Assembly (NCBI GenBank): GCA_041663285.1
Contig: JBAZSP010000001.1
Location: 91,282-155,281 of the forward strand
Origin: UBA1435 sp041663285
GTDB lineage: Bacteria; Patescibacteriota; Microgenomatia; UBA12405
Reading direction: 5' to 3'
Length of the DNA stretch: 64,000 bases
Under the pieces are notes generated by a model that saw nothing but the letters and a program-made list of their open reading frames with translations, did not search any database and was not told the origin of the DNA. Below are positions 26,197 to 35,500 of the stretch, piece by piece. Both the position numbers and the translations under genes were made by a program. Position 1 is the stretch's first letter. Each line of letters opens with the position of its first letter.

Positions 26197-27695
26197 AACC
26201 ATGGCCTCTTAGTAGTCAGCATGTCGGTTGAGTCACCCAACTTAAAAAAGCGGTCAACTATCGGAAATTTTGCCCTGGAAAGAATTATTTGTTTGTCCAT
26301 CGGGCAGGTTTTGTTTTCGCAGTTGACCTCAAAGGCAGAATAAATAAACCGGCTGTTTAAAAATGCCCCGATCAAAACAAAGACTATCATTAGGCTCCGG
26401 GTTAGTGCTCTACCTGTTTTTAGTCTTTTCGCCAATGCCAACAGTGATGGCAGTAAAATAAACAAAAGACTCAGCCTGAAGCCTAAGGTTGACGTCGTCG
26501 GCCGGAAGTCATTGGCCAGGAAAAACCGACTGGTCATTAATAGCCCGAAAACCAGGGTTGCTGAAAAGAAATTGGCTTTTTTTAGCACGTACCTCAATCC
26601 CAAGGCTCCAAAAATGGCCAAAAAGGGAAAAGTGGGATATCGGTACCAGGGGAGCAGGTCACCCTCGGTTCCGGAAAATATTGCCACCATTAAAAAGTAA
26701 AAGAAGAATAACGCTACTAATCGGTATTTGTCAGTAAAGTTTTTTCTTAAACAGAAAAATAAAGCCATTAAAAAAGCAAAAATGTACCAACCGTCTTTTA
26801 GCACAAAAATATCAAAGGCCGGGGTGGTAAATATGGTAGCCATACCCGTCCAGCCGGCAAATCTTTGTCCCTGAATTGCCACAATATGTCTAAATAATTC
26901 CCAATCATAATAATAGCCGTAATAGGCGAACGCTAAAATCCCAAGCACCGTCCAAAAAAATATAGCCCCAATGTCTTGGTACCGTTTTTTACCAAAACTT
27001 ACATAAATTAAAAGTGGAGCCAAAAAAAATCCGGTCGGCTTCATTAATCCCAGAATAGCTGCCAATATGCCAAAAAAGTTTGCCAGCCAAAAGTTAGGCT
27101 TTTCTTCATAAATTTTGGCCAGTCCCAGGGTTCCGATAGCCGCCAAGGCAATAACATTTTCCGGTACCGACAATCTGGAACCAAAAACAAAAATCGGCGT
27201 AACTCCGTAAAACATCATCGCCAGCATCCCGATTTTATAACCAAAAAACATTTTCCCCACCCAAAATATCAGTACCATGGTCAGAAGCGACATTACCACC
27301 GTCGGCATCCTTGAGTAAGCCGGGTTAATTACTTTGGTTCTATCGCTTTTAAAAAGATGGGCCACTCCTCCGGCCATCAGGCTAAACAAAGGTGGCTCGT
27401 CCAGCCATGGCCGATATAGCTTTGCCGGCAGATACATATTACTTTTGTCCCCGACGATACCATCATAAACGAGGGCGCTTTTGGGGTATTCCAGTGTCGA
27501 CCACGACGTCGGCACTCCGGTTTCAATTAAGTGTATCCCGGACCAGCCATAAAGTAGTTCTTCCGCATGAACCGGATAGGGGACCCGGTCATAATTATGC
27601 AATTTCAAAATTGTCAGGTAACAAAACACTATTCCAAAAAGTATCCGTTTAAAAACCAATCTGCCGTCTTCGCGTCCTTTCGCTTTATGTTTCAC
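26193..27695 (-). CDS. GT-C type membrane glycosyltransferase (PMT/ArnT-like)
   Basis: About 500 residues if started at the GTG at 27693-27695, preceded by TATAAT 7 nt upstream on the minus strand; an in-frame ATG at 27728 would add 11 residues but lies across that promoter. After the first membrane helix the outer loop carries PYPVHAEELL, an acidic Glu-Glu pair where the family has its catalytic Asp/Glu, then LDEPPLFSLMAG and about ten helices. It probably uses a polyprenyl-phosphate sugar. It is divergent from gatC and convergent with the FemAB-like gene. It is less related to the tandem GT-C pair than they are to each other. Confidence 0.75.
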   Translation of the reverse strand: MKHKAKGREDGRLVFKRILFGIVFCYLTILKLHNYDRVPYPVHAEELLYGWSGIHLIETGVPTSWSTLEYPKSALVYDGIVGDKSNMYLPAKLYRPWLDEPPLFSLMAGGVAHLFKSDRTKVINPAYSRMPTVVMSLLTMVLIFWVGKMFFGYKIGMLAMMFYGVTPIFVFGSRLSVPENVIALAAIGTLGLAKIYEEKPNFWLANFFGILAAILGLMKPTGFFLAPLLIYVSFGKKRYQDIGAIFFWTVLGILAFAYYGYYYDWELFRHIVAIQGQRFAGWTGMATIFTTPAFDIFVLKDGWYIFAFLMALFFCLRKNFTDKYRLVALFFFYFLMVAIFSGTEGDLLPWYRYPTFPFLAIFGALGLRYVLKKANFFSATLVFGLLMTSRFFLANDFRPTTSTLGFRLSLLFILLPSLLALAKRLKTGRALTRSLMIVFVLIGAFLNSRFIYSAFEVNCENKTCPMDKQIILSRAKFPIVDRFFKLGDSTDMLTTKRPWF

Positions 27696-27702
27696 CAAAA
27701 TT

Positions 27703-27708
27703 ATTATA
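27703..27708 (-). promoter_or_regulatory. -10 box (TATAAT) of the minus-strand GT-C gene
   Basis: On the minus strand TATAAT is followed after 7 nt by the GTG start at 27695. Confidence 0.5.
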
Positions 27709-27732
27709 TCAGCAAGATATTCAACCATGTTA

Positions 27733-27738
27733 TAAAAT
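27733..27738 (+). promoter_or_regulatory. -10 box (TAAAAT) of gatC
   Basis: TATAAAAT spans 27731-27738 and ends 5 nt before the gatC ATG; it is divergent to the GT-C promoter about 25 bp away. Confidence 0.5.
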
Positions 27739-27743
27739 ATCCT

Positions 27744-28046
27744 ATGCCAACCGACACCGGTATCACCCAGGATGAGCTAGACCATATTGCCGGTCTTGCC
27801 AGAATAAAATTAACGGAAGCCGAACGTCAGCTTTATCTGTCCCAGCTTAGCTCTATCCTACAATACGTTGATTTGCTCCGTCAGGTCGATACTTCTGCCG
27901 TTAGCCCCAGCTTCCAGGTAACGAGCCAGACCAATGTTGCCCGTGACGATCAGATCCGGCCATCTTTAACTCTTGGACAGGCTCAAGCCAACGCCCCCAA
28001 AGTCCATGATGGTTATTTTCAAGTCCACCATACCATAAAAAAATGA
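27744..28046 (+). CDS. gatC: Asp-tRNA(Asn)/Glu-tRNA(Gln) amidotransferase subunit C
   Basis: The 100-residue protein starts MPTDTGITQDELDHIAGLARIKLTEAE, the classic GatC beginning, with the ILQYVDLLRQVDTS helix and a C-terminal APKVHDGYFQVHHTI segment that wraps the GatA active site. The ATG after TATAAAAT is chosen; longer in-frame starts run into the divergent gene. GatC holds GatA and GatB together. It overlaps gatA by 4 nt (ATGA). GatCAB implies that Gln-tRNA, and possibly Asn-tRNA, is made by the indirect route. Confidence 0.95.
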   Translation: MPTDTGITQDELDHIAGLARIKLTEAERQLYLSQLSSILQYVDLLRQVDTSAVSPSFQVTSQTNVARDDQIRPSLTLGQAQANAPKVHDGYFQVHHTIKK

Positions 28047-29512
28047 ATTTGCCTTTAACTACACTAGCTATTCCCCGGATCCGTGAGCTGCTTGTAAGCG
28101 GTCAGGTATCGGCTACCGAGATTGTTCGGGAATACTTGTCGCGCATACAACGCCTTGATCCTCTGCTAAACGCCTTTATTACTGTTACCGAGGACTATGC
28201 TTTTCGTTGCGCTCAACAAATTGATCAAAAGATATCCGATCACCAGCCGGTTGGTCTATTAGCCGGGTCGGTTATGGCTGTTAAAGACGTCTATTTGACC
28301 GAAGGTATTCAAACCACTGCCGGTTCCAAAGTTCTTCAGGGTTTTATTCCGCCCTATTCATCCACTGTTTACCGTCGTTTGTTGGAACAGGACGCCATAG
28401 TTATTGGAAAAACTAACACTGATTGTTTTGCCTTTGGTGTTTCTACCGAAAACTCTGGCTATTTTGTTACCAAAAACCCCTGGGATTTGTCACTGATACC
28501 CGGTGGCTCTTCCGGTGGTTCTGCCGCCGCCCAGGCCGCCTCTTTGTGTACTTTCGCCTTAGGTACCGACACCGGCGGTTCCATCCGCCAGCCAGCCTCT
28601 TTGTGTGGTATCACTGGTATTAAGCCTACTTATGGCCGTAACTCCCGTTACGGCATTACCGCTATGGCTTCTTCTTTTGATTGTCCTGGTACTTTTGCCA
28701 AAAATGTTTCCGATGCCTCCCTGATTACTCAAATTATGGCCGGTGTGGATTCTCAAGACGCCACTTCATCCACTGAACCTGTTCCTGAATATTTATCACC
28801 TGCCCGTACGGTCAGTTTAAAAGGTTTAAGAATCGGTATTCCTAAGGAATATTTTGATGCAGCTATTGATCCCGAGGTCAAAGCCGCTGTTTTGGCTGCT
28901 GCTACCCGCTTGGAGTCGGAAGGAGCCAGTTTAATTTCGGTCTCTCTTCCCAATACTGCGCTAGGTCTGGCTGTCTACTATGTCTTAGTGCCGTCAGAGA
29001 TTTCGGCCAACATGGCTCGTTACGACGGTATTCGTTTCGGCCAATCCAAAAAAGACGCCGTTGATCTTTTATCGCACTATCAGGAAACCAGAGGAGAATT
29101 TATGGAGCCGGAGCTTAAAAGACGGATCCTTATAGGCACCTATGCTCTTTCTGCCGGCTACTTCGACGCCTATTATTTAAAAGCCTCTCAAGTCCGCACC
29201 CTCATAAAGGACGAATTCCAAAATGCCTTTACCCAGGTTGACTTGATTTTGGCTCCGGTATCCCCCACAGTTGCCTGGCCTATTGGCCAAAAGGCTAACG
29301 ACCCCCTTCAAATGTATTTAGCCGACGTCTACACCTGCTGTATCAATGTTGCCGGTCTTCCCGCCCTGGCCTTACCCGGCGGTTTTAACTCCAACAATTT
29401 ACCCATTGGCTTCCAGCTAATAGGAAATTACTTCGAAGAAGCCAAGCTATTTTCCGTCGGCCACCAATTCCAACAGTTAACCGATTACCACTTAAAAGTT
29501 CCTTCTTTATGA
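28043..29512 (+). CDS. gatA: Asp-tRNA(Asn)/Glu-tRNA(Gln) amidotransferase subunit A
   Basis: The glutaminase subunit (489 residues), amidase-signature family. The catalytic Ser-cisSer-Lys triad is visible as Lys81 in VMAVKDVYL, Ser156 in PGGSSGGSAAA and Ser180 in TDTGGSIRQP, at the usual spacing. It frees ammonia from glutamine and passes it to GatB for amidation of mischarged Glu-tRNA(Gln) or Asp-tRNA(Asn). The length is standard. It overlaps gatC and the following DUF362 gene by 4 nt each, so these are translated as one unit; gatB follows about 1.5 kb later. Confidence 0.96.
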   Translation: MNLPLTTLAIPRIRELLVSGQVSATEIVREYLSRIQRLDPLLNAFITVTEDYAFRCAQQIDQKISDHQPVGLLAGSVMAVKDVYLTEGIQTTAGSKVLQGFIPPYSSTVYRRLLEQDAIVIGKTNTDCFAFGVSTENSGYFVTKNPWDLSLIPGGSSGGSAAAQAASLCTFALGTDTGGSIRQPASLCGITGIKPTYGRNSRYGITAMASSFDCPGTFAKNVSDASLITQIMAGVDSQDATSSTEPVPEYLSPARTVSLKGLRIGIPKEYFDAAIDPEVKAAVLAAATRLESEGASLISVSLPNTALGLAVYYVLVPSEISANMARYDGIRFGQSKKDAVDLLSHYQETRGEFMEPELKRRILIGTYALSAGYFDAYYLKASQVRTLIKDEFQNAFTQVDLILAPVSPTVAWPIGQKANDPLQMYLADVYTCCINVAGLPALALPGGFNSNNLPIGFQLIGNYFEEAKLFSVGHQFQQLTDYHLKVPSL

Positions 29513-30408
29513 AAACAATTTTAGATTCAACCGCTATCTCAAAAATTGAAAAACAATCCGACATGGATGAGTTTGTTTCTAGCCTAGGACTAAAATCCGA
29601 AACCGTTTTATTAAAACCTAACTGGGTCGATGTTTCTTTGGGCAGTCATACCGAAGCCAAAATTTTGGATCAATTTTTAACCTCATTAAAAGGCAAAAAA
29701 ATCTATCTAGTCGAAAGTTACACCTTTTGGCGAACAGAAAAATCCACCCTTGGTCAAGGCGATTATTTTTCTTCTAAAGAGGCCTACTTCGAAACGGGCA
29801 AACAGCACTGGGATCATTTTAGGGAACAAGACCAATGGTTTTTAAATTATACCGGTATCGGTGAAGTTCTAAAAAAACACCACACCACCTACCTAAATAT
29901 TACCAGCGAGTTATGGCAGGAAAATACTACTAATTTAGTACCTAAAAAAATAAAAGATCTTCACGGTGCTGATTTTATCAGTCTGGCCAAACTGAAGGGT
30001 GATAGTGAGTTTGGCGCCACCTTGTCCATTAAAAACTTTTTTGGCCTATACCCCGATCCGCATCGGAAGAAATATCACGGTGAAGACGACACAAAACTTC
30101 TACAAAGTATCTTGGAGATAAATAAAACATATCGGCAACTGTTTAACTGCTTTTTTGTGGTCGAAGGAATTTTTACTGCCTCTCACGTTGACTGGGGGTC
30201 AAAAGGGCTACAGTCTTTTAAAGATTTTGGCGTGATAGTTGGCGGTAAAGATGGTTATCAGGTTGATAGTTATGCTTTTAAATTAATTAACCGTCAGCCG
30301 TTGGGTCAACTTAAAAATTTGCTGTCCGACTACCAAAAAATATTTGGTGGAACTTTCACCAACCAGGAAATACCGTTTGATTATCATATAGAATTTCCAC
30401 CTCTTTAA
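29509..30408 (+). CDS. DUF362 domain protein
   Basis: The 299-residue protein fits the DUF362 family: VLLKPNWV near residues 35-42, a GKKIYLVES strand, and DFISLAKLKGDSEFGATLSI then KNFFGLYPDPHRKKYHG, the conserved central motifs. The family includes proteins with attached ferredoxin domains; this one has none and no Cys cluster, so it is a stand-alone DUF362 core of unknown function. It overlaps the gatA stop by 4 nt, placing it in the gat transcript, although nothing in its sequence suggests a role in tRNA amidation. Confidence 0.75.
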   Translation: MKTILDSTAISKIEKQSDMDEFVSSLGLKSETVLLKPNWVDVSLGSHTEAKILDQFLTSLKGKKIYLVESYTFWRTEKSTLGQGDYFSSKEAYFETGKQHWDHFREQDQWFLNYTGIGEVLKKHHTTYLNITSELWQENTTNLVPKKIKDLHGADFISLAKLKGDSEFGATLSIKNFFGLYPDPHRKKYHGEDDTKLLQSILEINKTYRQLFNCFFVVEGIFTASHVDWGSKGLQSFKDFGVIVGGKDGYQVDSYAFKLINRQPLGQLKNLLSDYQKIFGGTFTNQEIPFDYHIEFPPL

Positions 30409-30418
30409 ATCATTCGTC

Positions 30419-30437
30419 ATTCTGGCTTGTCCAGAAT
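30419..30437. repeat. Small palindromic element (ATTCTGG-N5-CCAGAAT)
   Basis: A perfect 7-bp inverted repeat with a 5-nt loop lies between the DUF362 and DinB-like genes. It resembles short dispersed intergenic palindromes found in many bacterial genomes; no second copy is visible in this window. Confidence 0.5.
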
Positions 30438-30442
30438 CATTT

Positions 30443-30910
30443 ATGAACCAGATCATTACCGATTTCCTCCAAGCCCGAAAAAAGTTTCTTCTGGCTCTTG
30501 ATCAAGTTCCTCAAGATAAAAAAACCGATATACTTTTTGATCAATGGTCTTTAAAAGACATTGTGTCCCATCTTAATGGGTGGGATAAGTTTTTAATCGG
30601 GATAATTGAAGATTTACAATCAAATAGAGTACTCCAGAAATGGCAAAAAATTAATGAATTTAATCAAAAAAGCGTTTTTGCCCGTCAGGGTTGGAGTTGG
30701 AATCAAGTTTACCAGGAATTTATAGATATTGATGCAAATTTAAAAAAATTATTGCCTGAGCTAGATGATAATTTTTTGAACACAAAATTTTGGCCCAAAA
30801 ACTCCTTTACCCCGCTTAAGTATATTAAGATCGAAACCAATCACTATCTCAAAACCCACCTCCCTGAAATCTATAAAAACATAAAAGATATCGTTAAAAA
30901 TAATAAATAA
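30443..30910 (+). CDS. DinB/ClbS-like four-helix protein
   Basis: The 155-residue protein is all-helical by pattern and carries QWSLKDIVSHLNGWDKF at about residues 34-50, the motif of DinB-like/ClbS (DfsB) proteins in which the His can bind metal, and a second His pair near the C-terminus (ETNHYLKTHLPEI). The superfamily includes metal-dependent thiol-transferase-like and ClbS-type hydrolase members; the substrate is unknown. The gene is AT-rich compared with gatA and gatB and sits between them with a palindromic element in front and an AT-rich repeat behind, so it may be an insertion. Confidence 0.7.
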   Translation: MNQIITDFLQARKKFLLALDQVPQDKKTDILFDQWSLKDIVSHLNGWDKFLIGIIEDLQSNRVLQKWQKINEFNQKSVFARQGWSWNQVYQEFIDIDANLKKLLPELDDNFLNTKFWPKNSFTPLKYIKIETNHYLKTHLPEIYKNIKDIVKNNK

Positions 30911-30989
30911 TTTAGGTTTTATTTAGTATTTAGAAATTAGAATTTAGAAATTGAATAAAAATTTTGAATTAGAAATTAGAAATTAATTT
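30911..30989. repeat. AT-rich degenerate repeat with TTAGAAATTAGAA units
   Basis: The 79-bp gap before gatB consists of variants of ATTTAGAAATTAGAA. A similar block precedes dnaK (39890-39963). It holds no ORF; a promoter for gatB may lie in it but none stands out. Confidence 0.6.
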
Positions 30990-32444
30990 ATGACCATCAC
31001 TCCCATTATCGGTCTTGAAGTCCACGTCGAGCTCAAAACCAAATCAAAGATGTTCTGTGGCTGTGACGCCACCCACTTTCATATCGCTCCCAATACTCAT
31101 ACTTGCCCGGTTTGCCTTGGCCTCCCTGGTGCCTTGCCGGTGCCCAATCGGACAGCCATAGACTGGTGCCTAAAGCTCGGGCTAGCCTTAAATTGTTCTG
31201 TCAACAGCCAGTCGTTTTTTGAACGCAAGAACTACTTTTATCCGGACTTACCCAAGGGCTACCAAATATCCCAGTATCAAAAACCGTTTACCGTCAACGG
31301 TTTTATAACTATTAACGGGAATAAAATCCGAATCAACCGGGCGCATCTGGAAGAAGACACCGCCAAATCAGTCCACCTCACCCAAGCCGGGGAGGATGTA
31401 ACTCTGATAGATTTTAACCGTTCCGGTGTTCCACTGGTCGAAATTGTCTCCGAGCCCGATATTGGTTCTTCCTCTATGGCCAAAGATTATTTGGTCAAAA
31501 TTCAGCAGCTAATCCGTTATTTAGAAATTTCCGATGCCGACATAGAACAGGGGAGTATGCGCTGCGAGCCGACGGTTAATTTAAAAATCGAAACCGATGG
31601 CAAAATTGCTTTTACTCCTCTCGTCGAGGTCAAAAATATTGCCTCACTTACGGGGGTTCAGGCCGCTATCGACTACGAGCTTGACCGTCAGTTTAATTCT
31701 TGGAAGGAAACGGGCATTACCAAGGCCGATCCTTTAGGTATCAAAACCACCCGGGGTTGGGACGCCGCCAAACAACAAACCTTTTTACAACGGCAAAAAG
31801 AAGGCTCGTCGGACTATCGTTATTTTCCCGAGCCCGATATTCCTCCCTTTGAATTCACCCCTAGCCATATCGCGGCTATTCACGCTACCTTACCTGAATT
31901 ACCCGATCAAAAAATCACCCGTTATCAAAAGGATTTCAGCCTGAGCCAGTACGATTCGGAGACTCTGGCAGCTAACTCTGTTTTTGCTAAAGCCTATGAT
32001 CAAGCCTTGGGAGCAGCTCCCCTGAAGGACAAATCAAAGTTCATCGCCAACCTTTTTCTGGGACCTCTGAAAACCTATTTAAACGAAACCAGTGCCGAAA
32101 TCGATTTAGTCAAAATTAATCCGGATTATTTTTCTGATTTATTTAATTCTGTTTCCGATTCGGAACTGAGTGCGACCGTGGCCAAACAGGTAATTGTTGA
32201 AAGTTATCAGACCGGCCAGAATCCTGTCGCCATCGCAAAAACTAAAGGGCTTGTCCAGGTTTCCGACACCACCAAAATCGAAGCACTAGCCAAAGAGGTT
32301 ATTGCCGCTAATCCCAAAGTCGCGGCCGATTACCAAAAAAATCCCAATGTAATTGGCTTCTTAATTGGCCAGCTTATGAAAGCCTCCGGTGGCTCCGCCA
32401 ATCCCAAGTTGGCCAAGGAGATTCTGGAAAAATTGTTAACATAA
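30990..32444 (+). CDS. gatB: Asp-tRNA(Asn)/Glu-tRNA(Gln) amidotransferase subunit B
   Basis: The tRNA-binding kinase/amidase subunit, 484 residues. Signatures: IIGLEVHVELKTKSKMFCGC, a zinc site from this Cys pair and the CPVCLGLPG pair (HTCPVCLG), ERKNYFYPDLPKGYQISQY, DFNRSGVPLVEIVSEPD, and EQGSMRCEPTVNL; the C-terminal helical and YqeY-like tail (NPKVAADYQKNPNVIGFLIGQ) is present. GatB phosphorylates the mischarged Glu or Asp and adds ammonia delivered from GatA. Full length. It is separated from gatA by two unrelated genes and the AT-rich repeat. Confidence 0.97.
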   Translation: MTITPIIGLEVHVELKTKSKMFCGCDATHFHIAPNTHTCPVCLGLPGALPVPNRTAIDWCLKLGLALNCSVNSQSFFERKNYFYPDLPKGYQISQYQKPFTVNGFITINGNKIRINRAHLEEDTAKSVHLTQAGEDVTLIDFNRSGVPLVEIVSEPDIGSSSMAKDYLVKIQQLIRYLEISDADIEQGSMRCEPTVNLKIETDGKIAFTPLVEVKNIASLTGVQAAIDYELDRQFNSWKETGITKADPLGIKTTRGWDAAKQQTFLQRQKEGSSDYRYFPEPDIPPFEFTPSHIAAIHATLPELPDQKITRYQKDFSLSQYDSETLAANSVFAKAYDQALGAAPLKDKSKFIANLFLGPLKTYLNETSAEIDLVKINPDYFSDLFNSVSDSELSATVAKQVIVESYQTGQNPVAIAKTKGLVQVSDTTKIEALAKEVIAANPKVAADYQKNPNVIGFLIGQLMKASGGSANPKLAKEILEKLLT

Positions 32445-32480
32445 TTATTTTCTATCACTCCAGATTAATAGAATCTTCGC

Positions 32481-32509
32481 TTGACTTCGATGATTATTCA
32501 CCGTATAAA
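32481..32509 (+). promoter_or_regulatory. Candidate promoter TTGACT-17-TATAAA
   Basis: TTGACT at 32481-32486, a 17-bp spacer and TATAAA at 32504-32509 form a good sigma70-type promoter in the gatB-helicase gap. A second -10-like TAAAAT lies about 5-10 nt before the GTG at 32572. Confidence 0.55.
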
Positions 32510-32571
32510 AAATCAACCTCCCCAATAACCCCGAAAACGATAGCCCCCTCCTATTCCTGATAAAATAGTTA

Positions 32572-35500
32572 GTGAATCAGAATTTTTCCGATAACTTTAA
32601 CCGCGAATATTTGCGACTAAACCCCGAACAAAAACAAGCCGTCGATACTATCGAAGGGCCGGTAATGGTTATTGCCGGTGCCGGTACCGGCAAGACCCAA
32701 ACTATTGCCCTGCGGATTGCCAACATTCTTCAAAAGACCCAAACACCGCCCTCGTCCATCCTGTGCCTCACCTTCACCGATTCGGCTGCCGTCAATATGC
32801 GCCAGCGGCTGATTTCGATAATCGGCCCGACAGCCTACAGCGTCAAAATCTGCACCTTTCACGCCTTCTGTAACGAAATTATCCTGTCCCATCCTGATTA
32901 TTTTATTTTTGCCAAAAGCTTGGCACCGGCCGACGATTTAGAAAAAATCGAAATTGTCGATAGTTTAATCGACCAGCTTCCCACCTCTTCGCCACTCAAG
33001 CCCTGGGGTGACTATTACTATTATCGGCCCGACCTTCTCCGCCTGATCCAATCCGTAAAACGGGAAAACATCACCCCGGAAATATATTCCAACCTTATCG
33101 AAGATCAGGCAAAGTTTATAAATCAAACCGCCGACCTCTACCGTGATCTAAAATCAATGCGGGCTGGCAAGTCGTTGGAATCTGAGCTTTTAAGTCTTGT
33201 CACCCGCCTTATCGCTCTCCCCAACATTTCCCCAGCCATTATTTCCCAAATCTCCTATCAACTTGGCCTTTATGAATCGGGAGGATTTGAGTCCGGAGCG
33301 GCCAAATCCCCGGCCGTAAATTTTAAAAATTCACTCCTCCACCTTTTCGATCAACTAATTCGTGATCTTCCCCGCCAGCAGGATGTCGCCCGCCTTTATC
33401 AGGCCTATCAGTCCGAACTTACCGCCCGCGGCCTTTACGATTTTGACGATATGATTCTCTATGTCATTAACGCTTTCGCCAGTTTCCCAGATTTGCTGCT
33501 AAATTATCAGGAGCTATATCATTATTTTTTAGTTGACGAATTCCAGGACACCAATTCCGCCCAAAATCAGATACTCGATCAGTTGGCATCGTATTTTTCC
33601 AGCCCCAATCTTTTTGTTGTCGGCGATGACGATCAGGCCATTTTCCGTTTTCAGGGGGCCTCAATCGAAAACATCCACAATTTTCAAAAAAAATACCAGC
33701 CCCGGGTTTATGTTCTCTGTCAAAATTACCGCAGCCATCAGCTTATTCTTGATTCGGCTTCGTCAGTTATTGGCCATAATCACACCCGGATTTCTAACTA
33801 TCTTGAAAATATCGACAAGTCTTTAAAGTCGGCCGTTCTCACCCCTCCGGTACCCATAAACTTACTTTCGGCTTCGGCTCCGGTCGACGAAAATTACTAT
33901 CTGGCTACCCAGGTCAAACGGTTTCTTGATCAGGGCACCCCGCCCTCGAGTATCGCCATTCTTTTCCGCAACAATGCCGATATTGACGATCTTTGTCCGT
34001 TTTTATCCGCCCAAAACATCAGTTACTATTTGTCCTGCTCTCAAAAGATTCTGGATACTCCGTTGTTTTTTAGTCTGATTAATCTTTTATCGCTTATACT
34101 TCACCCCGGCCAATCCCACTTTCTTTATCAGCTACTTTGTTCTCCCTTTGTCTCAATTTCTTCGGTGGATCTTCTCAAAATTTTGCGTTATTCCCAAAAG
34201 CATAATATAACTATTTCGGATCTGTTGAATGAAAAATCCAAGCTGTCTACTCTAAAATTAAAACCAGCCACTCGCAAAAAACTGAAAAGGGTCTCTCGCC
34301 TTTTAGCCAAATCTCAAAAATGGCTTCAGAACTATCCTCTCTACTTGCTTTTTCAAATTGTTATTCGTCGTTTCGGCTTTATCCGCTACTGCTTAAGGCT
34401 CAAAGATCCGGTAGTATTTGCCAAACTATATACTCTTTCTGCCGAAATCCGACGTTTAAGTACCGAAAAGAATTTCAGTTTATCTGATCTGCTTGCCCGC
34501 TTTAATAAATATTCCCAAAACCATCTTCCGCTTTCCTCTCCACCCCTGTCAGAAGATACCGAAAAGTCAGTCCAGCTAATGACGGTTCATCATGCCAAAG
34601 GATTAGAATTTGACCACGTCTTTCTTTATAAGGTTGTCGATAAAAAATGGGGCAATAATCCTGATCGTGGTATTCTTCGGCCTCCCCCGGGGATTTTAAA
34701 AACCGAAATGTCCCGTCAGCTAAATGACTCCAACGAAGACGAACGCCGGCTTTTTTATGTCGCCTTAACCAGGGCAAAACAAAATCTGCATCTTAGTTTT
34801 TCCAATCAAACCGATACCGGTCGGCCTCAGCTACCCTCTGTCTTTATTTCCGAGATCAATCCTGCCTGTTTAAAAATCATTACCCCCGATAATAACCGCC
34901 AACAGGCTTACGAGTCTTTTTTTTCGGTTCCCAAAGTGTTCTCCCCGCCGCTTTCGCTCCAAAAATCCCTTCACCGCCAATTATCGGCCGACTATCGGCT
35001 TAGTTATTCCCATTTGTCGGGCTATTTAGAATGTCCCTTTTGTTTTTATAATAGCAAAATTCTTCGGCTACCCTTACCTCAAGGACGGTTTGCTGCTTTG
35101 GGAACCGCTATCCACGCCGCCCTAAGCTTTCTTTATAATTTTTATCAGGCTAATAACCGACTGCCTCCGGCTGATGAGGTAGTAGCCAATTTTACCCGAT
35201 CCCTTACCCGGCATAGTCTCTCTTCTGTCGATCTAAAGGAGGCTACCACCCGCGGCCAAAAAATTCTAACCGACTATTATAAGGAAAAAGAGGCAACATT
35301 TAGCCCCAAGGCCATTATTGATTACGATTTTAAAGCCGATAACATTCTTCTTGACGGCATCCCCCTTACCGGCAAAATTGACAAGATTGATCTGATAAAA
35401 GACAATGTTATCGACATCACCGACTTCAAAACCGGTAATCCTGACTCCAGCGCCCGCCATCTTTCCCCGACCGGCGATTATTTCCGCCAGCTGGTTTTTT

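Noticed and set aside
27567..27743. N-terminal extension of GatC by 59 residues
   Set aside because: It overlaps the divergent GT-C gene and the gatC promoter and has no GatC similarity.
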